DNA from: Idiomarina aquatica
Lineage (GTDB): Bacteria; Pseudomonadota; Gammaproteobacteria; Enterobacterales; Alteromonadaceae
Direction of reading: 5' to 3'
Length of the DNA: 64,000 nt
Assembly (NCBI RefSeq): GCF_003987185.1
Contig: NZ_PIPS01000002.1
Location: 372,001 to 436,000 of the forward strand
A program made the position numbers and the translations under genes. Below, one piece after another: positions 9,116-16,061 of this stretch (the first letter of the stretch is position 1; every line of letters starts with the position of its first letter). Below the pieces are notes generated by a model. The model was given only the letters and a program-made list of their open reading frames with translations, searched no databases and had not been told where the DNA came from.

Positions 9116-10132
9116 ATGTCCTCACAGGGTTCACGACAAACATTAGTTCGGCAGTGGGAAATGCTAAAGCTATTGCCTACCCGGCCACCGGGAATGACCG
9201 CTAAAGACATTTGTCAGCAGCTCAATGACGAAGGCTTTGAAGTTTCTAAACGACAGGTTGAGCGTGACCTTGAGCAGTTGTCGCATTCCTTCGCACTGAT
9301 CTGTAACGACAAAGGCAAGCCCTACGGCTGGCATTGGATGGAAGGCGCGGGCGCTGACATGCCGGCAATATCCGCAGCCGAAGCGCTGTCATTGACGATG
9401 GTCGAAAAAGTGTTAAAACCACTGGTTCCGACGACCGTGCTGAAATCGATGGCACCGCGTTTAAACCAGGCTAAGGACAAACTGACGAAGCTGCAGCAAG
9501 GGGCGTCATTCGGCGACTGGCAAAATAAAGTGGCTTACGTGCCGGCCACATTGCAACAGCAAACCCCGAAACTCAGTGATGAGGTGCTCAGCAACGTACA
9601 ACTGGCACTGTTGCACAACCAATGCATCGACGTTAGCTATCAACCGGGCGCCAAGCCGGATGCACTGAAAAGCTACACGTTACACCCTTTAGCGATGGTA
9701 CAACGTGGCGTCAGTACCTATCTGGTGGCTTGTGTTGACCCCTATGATGATCCCCGCTTGTTTGCCTTGCACCGTATGCAGCAAGCCACGCCGCGCGACG
9801 ATAAATCGGTAAAGACGCCGCCGGGCTTTACCTTAAAACACTATATCGACCAAGGCGGGTTGCAGTTTTCCGATGGCAATACGCTGCAACTTAAAGCGCG
9901 AATTGATCATAAGCTCGCCATGCACTTAACCGAAACACCGCTCAGTGATGATCAGCACATCACCACGGATGGGGATAAGCACTTGTTAAGTGCCACTGTT
10001 GCCGACTCGTGGCAACTGGACTGGTGGGTAAAATCCATGGGAGCGCAAATTGAAATTCTGCAGCCAGCATCGCTGCGCACCAGTATCATCAACGACCTGC
10101 AGCAAGCACTCGATAATTATCAGTATCGATAA
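9116..10132 (+). CDS. WYL-domain transcriptional regulator (YafY-like)
   Basis: 338 residues from the ATG at 9116, chosen for its AAAAGGAG site; an upstream in-frame ATG at 9080 lacks one. The N-terminus (about 1-75) is a DeoR/HTH_11-type winged helix (MTAKDICQQLNDEGFEVSKR), followed by a WYL domain (about 140-230, with YTLHPLAMVQRGVSTYLVAC and RLFALHRM) and a WCX-like C-terminal extension. WYL regulators bind nucleic-acid or nucleotide ligands and often control DNA damage or defence genes. It is divergent from the phosphatase gene and upstream of the SSB gene; a terminator after it argues it is a separate unit. Confidence 0.88.
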   Translation: MSSQGSRQTLVRQWEMLKLLPTRPPGMTAKDICQQLNDEGFEVSKRQVERDLEQLSHSFALICNDKGKPYGWHWMEGAGADMPAISAAEALSLTMVEKVLKPLVPTTVLKSMAPRLNQAKDKLTKLQQGASFGDWQNKVAYVPATLQQQTPKLSDEVLSNVQLALLHNQCIDVSYQPGAKPDALKSYTLHPLAMVQRGVSTYLVACVDPYDDPRLFALHRMQQATPRDDKSVKTPPGFTLKHYIDQGGLQFSDGNTLQLKARIDHKLAMHLTETPLSDDQHITTDGDKHLLSATVADSWQLDWWVKSMGAQIEILQPASLRTSIINDLQQALDNYQYR

Positions 10133-10139
10133 AAACTCA

Positions 10140-10163
10140 AGCACTAACGTTAGCTGCTTTTTT
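10140..10163 (+). terminator. Rho-independent terminator after WYL gene
   Basis: AGCA-CTAACGTTAG-TGCT stem with one bulged C, followed by T6. It lies just after the stop codon of the first WYL regulator. Confidence 0.7.
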
Positions 10164-10366
10164 GTGACTCGATTGAGTGTTATAGCGGGCCATACTGCTC
10201 TTCAATAATTCATTGATTAACCACGCGCATATAAATATGGACAAACAATCGCTAAAAGCAAACATAGCGCGTTATCGTTGGCTTACAACTGTTTGCGCCA
10301 TCGTTAATAGCAATGCGCCCGTGTTTGGCTAGGCTTTTTCACTTTCATCAAAAAAGGAAAAAGCTG

Positions 10367-10750
10367 ATGTCATCAAAAGGCATAAATAAAGTGTTTATTG
10401 TGGGTCATTTAGGCGCAGACCCGATACTGCGCCAGACGCAAAATGATACCGCAGTTGCCAATCTCAATGTCGCGACTTCTGCATCCTGGAAGGATAAAGT
10501 CACCGGCGAAACCAGGGAGCAAACCGAATGGCACCGCTGCGTGTTGTATCGGCGGTTAGCGGAAGTCGCCGGTGAGTACCTTCATAAAGGCAGTAAGGTT
10601 TATATCGAAGGTCAGTTGCAGACCCATAAATGGCGAGACGATAACGGCACTGACCGATACAGCACGGAGATTATCGTGCGAAATTTGCAAATGTTGGATA
10701 GCAAAAGCAGTGCCGATAAAAATCGCCCTGCCACGCATAGCGTTAACTAA
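10367..10750 (+). CDS. ssb: Single-stranded DNA-binding protein, short form
   Basis: 127 residues from the ATG at 10367 (AAAGGAAAAAGCTG ribosome site); an in-frame upstream start at 10313 has no support. The OB fold is complete: [13 protein letters not shown], the [18 protein letters not shown] segment, [15 protein letters not shown], and the closing strand IIVRNLQML. The sequence stops 20 residues later in ATHSVN, with no glycine/proline-rich linker and no acidic DDDIPF-type tip, the segment that recruits repair and replication partners. This is usual in plasmid, phage or accessory SSBs rather than the housekeeping copy. It lies among WYL regulators in a probable accessory region. Confidence 0.92.
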   Translation: MSSKGINKVFIVGHLGADPILRQTQNDTAVANLNVATSASWKDKVTGETREQTEWHRCVLYRRLAEVAGEYLHKGSKVYIEGQLQTHKWRDDNGTDRYSTEIIVRNLQMLDSKSSADKNRPATHSVN

Positions 10751-10814
10751 ATGTACTCAGCCGCCAGTATCGTTACACTGCGCGGCTGGTTCATGCTTAA
10801 CTTCAGGAACAGCG

Positions 10815-11090
10815 TCATTTTTCACGCAATTTAAAGATCAAACCTATTACGCCGGCCCAAATAAAGACAAACGGCACCAGCAGATTAACCGCACCCAACG
10901 CCCCCGCAGCCAATTTTTCGCTAAGCGAGTAGGGCGACAGCTCGCTAATCCAGAGCTCGTGCGGGAATAATTGCGCATGATACAGGGTTAAAATAACTTT
11001 GAAGGCAATACCCACTATGATGTTGACGTACCAAGGTAGTTCGAGGAGGTGATTAAATATCCCGTTTAGTGTCTTTTTAAGCATTTCCAT
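10815..11090 (-). CDS. Small two-TM membrane protein, unknown
   Basis: 91 residues (89 if the second ATG at 11084, better spaced from AGGAAG, is used). Two hydrophobic stretches are visible: about residues 20-42 (PWYVNIIVGIAFKVILTLY) and 64-86 (GAVNLLVPFVFIWAGVIGLIF), separated by a polar loop. The C-terminus is basic (KLREK). It is divergent from the BrxR-like WYL regulator and convergent with SSB. I do not recognise a family and assign no function; small two-TM proteins in such settings are sometimes effectors, but nothing here shows that. Confidence 0.6.
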   Translation of the reverse strand: MEMLKKTLNGIFNHLLELPWYVNIIVGIAFKVILTLYHAQLFPHELWISELSPYSLSEKLAAGALGAVNLLVPFVFIWAGVIGLIFKLREK

Positions 11091-11239
11091 CTTCCTACCA
11101 AGTTATTAATTTAAAGCCAGTTTACCGGTAGGAGCGTCATTTTATGTCGCAGTAAATTCGTTGCAATTAACCCCCTTTACATCCACTTCAAAACAAACCA
11201 CACTAGCGCAAGAGTTCACATAAAAATAACAAGTTAACG

Positions 11240-12145
11240 ATGTCAGAAACTGCTAAAACACGCATTAACGAGTCGATGCTGGAAAAATTGTCTTATGCCC
11301 AACGCCAGCGGTTGGCTTACATCGATTTTTGTTTGCTGTTTAAAGGCGAAATTTATCGCAACGATCTGATTAAGCGATTTGAGGTAGGGTTGTCGGCCGG
11401 TTCGCGCGATTTCAATCTCTACAAAGAAGTCGCTCCGCAGAATCTGGTGTACGATCATCAATTAAAACGTTATTTTCAAACCGACAGCTTTGAGCCGGTA
11501 TTCGAACACGATCCTAAACGCACACTGGTGAAACTGGCCAACGACATCAGCGACGGTTTCGATGCCATCGGCGACGTGCAATTTCCGGTGGAAGCGCCGA
11601 CCAGCCTCAATGTGCCGGACATTTTTGTGATTGCGCGGCTGGTACAGGCGATGCTTAAGCAGCAAGCTGTGATGATCCGTTACACATCGCTGTCGAGTGG
11701 TGAAAGTCGCCGCGAAGTGGTGCCGCATACCATTGTGGATAACGGTCAGCGTTGGCACGTACGGGGTTACGATCGCAAAACCGAAAGCTTCCGTGACTTT
11801 GTGCTGACTCGCATCAGCGAGGCGGAAATTACCGATAACGCCGGTGTTGAGGAAGGCAGTGAAAGTGATCATGAATGGCATCGGAAGATCCCGTTACAAT
11901 TGGTTACTCATCCGCATAATGTGACCCACAGCAAAGCCATTGAGATGGACTATGGTATGACCGACGGTGTGCTGACCATCGACGTGCGCGCCGCCATGGC
12001 CGGCTATTTGCTGCGACGCTGGAACGTCGACTGTACCGAAGATGCCAGTCTCAATGGTCCCGAATACCAACTTTGGCTGCGCAACCGCACCAGTTTAATG
12101 AATACCAGTAACCTGGCCATCGCACCGGGGTATAAGGTGACGTAA
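11240..12145 (+). CDS. BrxR/CapW-like WYL repressor
   Basis: 301 residues. The first 80 residues form a winged helix of the BrxR/CapW type (LSYAQRQRLAYIDFCLLFKG, then EIYRNDLIKRFEV and a segment ending APQNLVYDHQLKRYF). A WYL domain follows (about 130-200, with IRYTSLSSGESRREVVPHTI and QRWHVRGYDRKTESFRDFVL), then a WCX-type C-terminus. Characterised members repress BREX, CBASS and other anti-phage operons until triggered. Here the only gene downstream in the same direction is the methyltransferase-HNH fusion, starting 43 bases after the stop codon, so it is probably the repressor of that gene. No BREX or CBASS gene is present nearby. Confidence 0.87.
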   Translation: MSETAKTRINESMLEKLSYAQRQRLAYIDFCLLFKGEIYRNDLIKRFEVGLSAGSRDFNLYKEVAPQNLVYDHQLKRYFQTDSFEPVFEHDPKRTLVKLANDISDGFDAIGDVQFPVEAPTSLNVPDIFVIARLVQAMLKQQAVMIRYTSLSSGESRREVVPHTIVDNGQRWHVRGYDRKTESFRDFVLTRISEAEITDNAGVEEGSESDHEWHRKIPLQLVTHPHNVTHSKAIEMDYGMTDGVLTIDVRAAMAGYLLRRWNVDCTEDASLNGPEYQLWLRNRTSLMNTSNLAIAPGYKVT

Positions 12146-12164
12146 CTTGCGCCTTAGGCGCAAG
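12146..12164. repeat. REP-like palindrome CTTGCGCC-TTA-GGCGCAAG
   Basis: Perfect 8-bp arms with a three-base loop, in the gap between the WYL repressor and the methyltransferase-HNH gene. One of several copies of the same palindrome in this window; no T-tract follows. Confidence 0.75.
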
Positions 12165-12188
12165 CCACGGGTAAACGGGAAAAGGATT

Positions 12189-13883
12189 ATGTCCACAAAC
12201 ATCACCTACTACTCCAAAAACGCCGAAACCCTGGCGGACAATTACAACAGTGTGCCGTTTGAGTCAGTGCATAAAGATTGGCTGCACGAGCTGCCTAAAG
12301 AGGGCATGGTGTTGGATGTCGGCGCCGGATCCGGGCGCGATGCACGTTTTATGGCCGCCAAGGGTTTAAACGTCATTGCCGTAGAGCCTGCCGAGGGTAT
12401 TCGTGAAGTCGCACAAGGCTACACCGTCGGCAAGCCGGTGCATTGGCTTAACGACAGCCTGCCCGATCTCAGCCAGGTGTTTGCACTGCAAACCAAGTTT
12501 GATCTTATTTTATTAAGCGCTGTATGGATGCACATCCCGCTGTCACAACGCGATCGCAGCCTGCGCAAGTTAAGCTCTCTGTTAAAACCCAACGGCAAGT
12601 TGGTGATTTCGCTGCGTCACGGTGCCTGCCACGACGAACGCACCATGTACGAAGTTTCTGCCGACGAACTGGCGCAATTAGCCAGCCGCTTTGGCTTAAC
12701 CTATCAGTTACTGACGCCCGAACAACAAACCGACGAACTCGGCCGCGGCGATGTCAGTTGGCAAACCGTGCTGCTGACCTTACCCGATGACGGCACCGGT
12801 GCCTTTCCGCTGCTGCGCAACATCGTCGTTAATGACAGAAAGACCTCCACCTACAAAGTTGCACTGTTAAGAAGTCTGCTGCGCATCGCCGAAGGCCATC
12901 CTGGTGCGGTGTTGGATCAAACCGAAGATCATATCGCACTGCCGATGGGACTGGTGGCTCTGTATTGGCTAAAGCTTTATAAGCCTCTGGTGGATCATTA
13001 TGGCATGCACCAGAACAATAATACGTCGGCCGGACTGGGCTTTGTGCAGTCGCGAGGATGGCGGTTATTACAACATACCACGGCCGCCGATTACGCTATT
13101 GGCGCGTACTACAGTGGCGCAGAGCAGGCACAAGCGCTGTATCAGACACTCAAAGACATTGCCGCGACCATTAAAAAGAATCCGGCGACTTACACCACTT
13201 TGCCCGGTAGCAATACCGCCGTATTTGAGGTTGAGCTTAATCGCACCACCAAACCAACCGCCGGGCTGACCCTGGATCGGCCGTTTTTAGCCTCACTCGG
13301 CACCTTTTATGTGCCCAAACACATTTGGGACTCGTTAACCCGCTTTAGCGTGTGGATAGAGCCGGCGCTGGTGAACGAATGGGCGGCGTTGATGCACAGT
13401 TACGACGTCAATCGACAACAATTTAACCGTAATGATTATTTAGAGGCGCTGGACTGGAAAGACGATACCCGCAGCACCAACCGCGTTCGCCATCGGGTTA
13501 ACGAACTGCTCGCCAGCGATGACGTCGCCTGTTGTTGGTCCGGCAAACACATCAAACCCAGCGACTACGCCGTGGATCATGCCTTCCCGTTTGCCCGCTG
13601 GCCGAATAACGACTTATGGAATCTACTGCCCACCCGTACAGCGGTAAACGCGAACAAATCTGACCGCCTGCCAAGCAGCGACAAACTGTTGTCGTCGCGC
13701 GAACTCATCCTGCATTGGTGGCAACAAGGCTGGAGTGACAACCGCCGAGAGTTTTTTACGCAAGCCAATTTGGCATTGCCCAACTTACACCACAGTAATC
13801 AAAGCTTTGACGACGTATTCGAAGCCTTTGCGCTGCAACGCGACCGCATTAAAGATATCCAGCAGTTGGCGGAGTGGGGGTAG
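12189..13883 (+). CDS. SAM methyltransferase-HNH endonuclease fusion
   Basis: 564 residues from the ATG at 12189 (AAAAGGA upstream). Residues about 1-200 are a class I SAM methyltransferase: motif I VLDVGAGSGRDARF (about 40-53), acidic VEPAEG, FDLILLSAVWMHI and LLKPNGKLVISL. There is no [DNS]PP[YFW] motif, so it is not a typical DNA methylase. The middle 240 residues are unrecognised. The C-terminus is an HNH-type nuclease: CCWSG, D463-H464 in VDHAFPFARW, N478 in NDLWNLLP, and N487/K490 in NANKSDRLPS. It sits directly behind a BrxR/CapW-like repressor, suggesting a defence role; substrate and target are unknown. Confidence 0.85.
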   Translation: MSTNITYYSKNAETLADNYNSVPFESVHKDWLHELPKEGMVLDVGAGSGRDARFMAAKGLNVIAVEPAEGIREVAQGYTVGKPVHWLNDSLPDLSQVFALQTKFDLILLSAVWMHIPLSQRDRSLRKLSSLLKPNGKLVISLRHGACHDERTMYEVSADELAQLASRFGLTYQLLTPEQQTDELGRGDVSWQTVLLTLPDDGTGAFPLLRNIVVNDRKTSTYKVALLRSLLRIAEGHPGAVLDQTEDHIALPMGLVALYWLKLYKPLVDHYGMHQNNNTSAGLGFVQSRGWRLLQHTTAADYAIGAYYSGAEQAQALYQTLKDIAATIKKNPATYTTLPGSNTAVFEVELNRTTKPTAGLTLDRPFLASLGTFYVPKHIWDSLTRFSVWIEPALVNEWAALMHSYDVNRQQFNRNDYLEALDWKDDTRSTNRVRHRVNELLASDDVACCWSGKHIKPSDYAVDHAFPFARWPNNDLWNLLPTRTAVNANKSDRLPSSDKLLSSRELILHWWQQGWSDNRREFFTQANLALPNLHHSNQSFDDVFEAFALQRDRIKDIQQLAEWG

Positions 13884-14037
13884 GTGAAGCTCTCTTGAGG
13901 TTAACTATTATTTACTTTTAAAGAGAGAATTAATAATTAACAACTAAAACGCAAAATTGCCGTCGGGCGCCTAAGCAAAGAAACCAATTCTGGCTGACAA
14001 AAGTTAGTTCGTTGCCCGCGAGAGAACCCGCGCTGAC

Positions 14038-14073
14038 CACGACCTTACGCGCTAGGCGCAAGGTCGTGTTTTT
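14038..14073. terminator. Terminator built from a REP-like palindrome
   Basis: CACGACCTT...AAGGTCGTG with an inner stem matching the local palindrome family (TTACGCGC/GGCGCAA), followed by T5. It separates the methyltransferase-HNH gene from the convergent oxidoreductase and could terminate plus-strand transcription. Confidence 0.65.
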
Positions 14074-14075
14074 GT

Positions 14076-15074
14076 TTAAAGCTTAACCAACAACTTACCT
14101 TTATTATCGCCACTAAAGAACAGGTTCAGTCCGTCAATGGCGGATTCCAGCCCTTCTAACGTGTGCGCGCGGTATTTGATGTTGCCGGACATCACGTAAG
14201 GCGTGAGTTTCTCCAGCAGGCTAGGCACCTCGTGGAAATGATCCGGCATGGTGAAGCCCTGGATCTTCAGGCGCTTTTTAATAATCGGGATCCAGCTTGG
14301 TCCGGGTGCGGGTTCGGCCTTGTCATAGTCGGCGATCATGCCGCAAACAACGATTCGACCATGCGCGTTCATGTGCTGCATCACATGATGCTGAATGGGG
14401 CCGCCGGTATTTTCAAAATACAAATCGATGCCATCGGGTGTGAGTTCGTTTAATTTGGCGCTTAAGTCGTCGGTTTTGTAGTTAATCGCGCCATCAAAGC
14501 CTAATTCACTGGTTATCCAATTGGCTTTTTCATCGCTGCCGACCACACCGATTACCCGCAGGCCATCAGCTTTAGCCAATTGGCCGACGATAGAGCCGAC
14601 GGAACCTGCGGCACCGGTGACTACCAGGGTTTCACCAGATTTTGGTTCGCCGACATTAAACAAACCCTGGGTGGCCGTTAAGCCGGGTAGGGCAAATACC
14701 GACAGCACCATCTCGTCAGGCACATCAGCCTGGACTTTATTGATGCCCTGACCATCGCTTAGCGCGTATTCTTGCCAGCCCATCATGCCCATGACGCGGT
14801 CGCCTTTGGCAAAGTCGGGATGCTTGCTTTCAACGACTTCGCCAACCCCGGAGCTGCGCATCACGGTATTCAGCTCAACCGGCGGAATATAGCTTTCGGT
14901 ATCGGGACTCATCCAGCCAAACATGGCCGGGTCTAACGACATGTGAGTTTGCTTAATTAAAAACTGACCGTCGTTAACCGTTGGTAGCTCTTTTTCCACC
15001 ACTTCAAAAATATCGGCACTCACCGGACCCGGCTCCGGGCGCTTAACCAGATTAATCGCTTTATAAGTTGTCAT
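14076..15074 (-). CDS. MDR-family NADP-dependent oxidoreductase (CurA-like)
   Basis: 332 residues from the ATG at 15074, chosen for its AAGGAA site; the open frame continues 13 codons upstream without support. Medium-chain dehydrogenase/reductase of the leukotriene B4 12-hydroxydehydrogenase/curcumin reductase type: catalytic-domain start LVKRPEPGPV, MSLDPAMFGWM, then the NADP-binding Rossmann segment TGAAGSVGSIVGQLAK (about 145-165) and the FENTGG and GRIVVCGMIADYD motifs. No zinc-ligand pattern, as expected for this family. It reduces activated double bonds of enones; the physiological substrate is unknown. It stands alone, divergent from the membrane-protein/HTH pair. Confidence 0.92.
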   Translation of the reverse strand: MTTYKAINLVKRPEPGPVSADIFEVVEKELPTVNDGQFLIKQTHMSLDPAMFGWMSPDTESYIPPVELNTVMRSSGVGEVVESKHPDFAKGDRVMGMMGWQEYALSDGQGINKVQADVPDEMVLSVFALPGLTATQGLFNVGEPKSGETLVVTGAAGSVGSIVGQLAKADGLRVIGVVGSDEKANWITSELGFDGAINYKTDDLSAKLNELTPDGIDLYFENTGGPIQHHVMQHMNAHGRIVVCGMIADYDKAEPAPGPSWIPIIKKRLKIQGFTMPDHFHEVPSLLEKLTPYVMSGNIKYRAHTLEGLESAIDGLNLFFSGDNKGKLLVKL

Positions 15075-15261
15075 GTTGTTCCTTATAACGTCATTATTGT
15101 GTGCCGTTAGCATAACGTGTGATTGAACGCGTGGGTAGCTTGCGTTCTAAGCACAACTCACCTGTCAAAGCCGCCCGCCACCTGACAGTCGCAAAACTGT
15201 CGTATCAACGCTACCATCTGCTTGGTAATGTTTTGCCGACATTCACCAGCGAGAGAAAACA

Positions 15262-15657
15262 ATGAAACGTAGCACGTTAGAACAACTGACTTTTCGATTT
15301 AATTTTCGTTTTGAGCACAACGGACACACCATCACCGCGTCAGGCAATAGCATGACCGGTAACGAAGTCGTGCGTGTCGACGGTAACCTGATGAGTGAGC
15401 AGCGGGTTATCGCGAAACGCAGTGAGCATAACTTTGAGTTGGATGGCGTGGAGTATAAAATCCGCTTTATCGTCACCGGGTCATTTTTTTGTGAAGTGAC
15501 CTGTGAGCTGATCAAAAATGGTGAAGTGATTGATTCGCAACATTTACGCTCGATTGAAACGAAAAGCGACCTAATTAAAATGGTGGCGTTGCTGTTTGGT
15601 TTGGGATTGGTAAGCGGGTTTTTCGCCGCCAAAGCCGTCCTGATGGTTATGGGGTAG
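15262..15657 (+). CDS. Tail-anchored protein of unknown function
   Basis: 131 residues. The first 105 are soluble and rich in beta-type alternation (FRFNFRFEHNGHTITASG, then ELDGVEYKIRFIVTGSFF); the last 23 form a hydrophobic segment (MVALLFGLGLVSGFFAAKAV), making it a C-terminally anchored inner membrane protein with the bulk probably cytoplasmic. No family was recognised. The stop codon is three bases before the ATG of the next gene, a tail-anchored helix-turn-helix protein, so they form a two-gene unit and may interact at the membrane. Confidence 0.72.
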   Translation: MKRSTLEQLTFRFNFRFEHNGHTITASGNSMTGNEVVRVDGNLMSEQRVIAKRSEHNFELDGVEYKIRFIVTGSFFCEVTCELIKNGEVIDSQHLRSIETKSDLIKMVALLFGLGLVSGFFAAKAVLMVMG

Positions 15658-15660
15658 CCG

Positions 15661-15984
15661 ATGCAAGTTGATCAAACCCTAATTACTGATGAGCGAAAAC
15701 GTCGCAATTGGACGCAGCAGCATTTAGCCGATGCCTGCGGGGTCAGCTTGCGTACCATTCAGCGCGTAGAGCGTGACGGACAAGCGTCGAATGAAACCGT
15801 GCAGGCATTAAATGCGGTGTTGGCGATTGAGCTAAGGCAACGTGATGAGGTGATTGCTGCGGAAAAAACAACCCATGTGGGTAACGATAAGCCGCTGTGG
15901 TTACAGGCGTTGCCGTTAATGGTGGCGTTGGTGACCGGTATCTTTTTGGGGGCGCTTTTGGCCGTGGTTGTGATGTCTCAGTAA
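15661..15984 (+). CDS. XRE-type helix-turn-helix protein with C-terminal TM anchor
   Basis: 107 residues. Residues about 8-62 are an XRE/Cro helix-turn-helix (RKRRNWTQQHLADACGVSLRTIQRVERDG). The C-terminal 25 residues are strongly hydrophobic (LPLMVALVTGIFLGALLAVVV). The layout, DNA-binding head then a single membrane anchor, matches small membrane-tethered regulators. It follows the 131-residue tail-anchored protein by three bases and is followed by two REP-like palindromes. The target is unknown; the pair could sense a membrane signal, but no sequence shows which. Confidence 0.82.
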   Translation: MQVDQTLITDERKRRNWTQQHLADACGVSLRTIQRVERDGQASNETVQALNAVLAIELRQRDEVIAAEKTTHVGNDKPLWLQALPLMVALVTGIFLGALLAVVVMSQ

Positions 15985-16011
15985 CTCGCTTGCGCCTCGG
16001 GCGCAAGCGAG
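15985..16011. repeat. REP-like palindrome, 12-bp arms
   Basis: CTCGCTTGCGCC-TCG-GGCGCAAGCGAG, a perfect 12-bp stem with a three-base loop, beginning just after the XRE gene. Same core as the other palindromes in the window. Confidence 0.8.
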
Positions 16012-16027
16012 AAAGGATAAAAAAGTA

Positions 16028-16049
16028 ACTTGCGCCAAAGGCGCAAGCT
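16028..16049. repeat. REP-like palindrome CTTGCGCC-AAA-GGCGCAAG
   Basis: Second copy in tandem with the one at 15985, between the XRE gene and the convergent TonB receptor. Flanks extend the similarity (left GTAA, right CTACC). Confidence 0.78.
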
Positions 16050-16061
16050 ACCTAACCCCGT

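Noticed and set aside
12189-13883. Classical restriction-modification enzyme
   Set aside because: The methyltransferase half lacks the DNA-methylase motif IV and there is no specificity subunit or separate methylase nearby.
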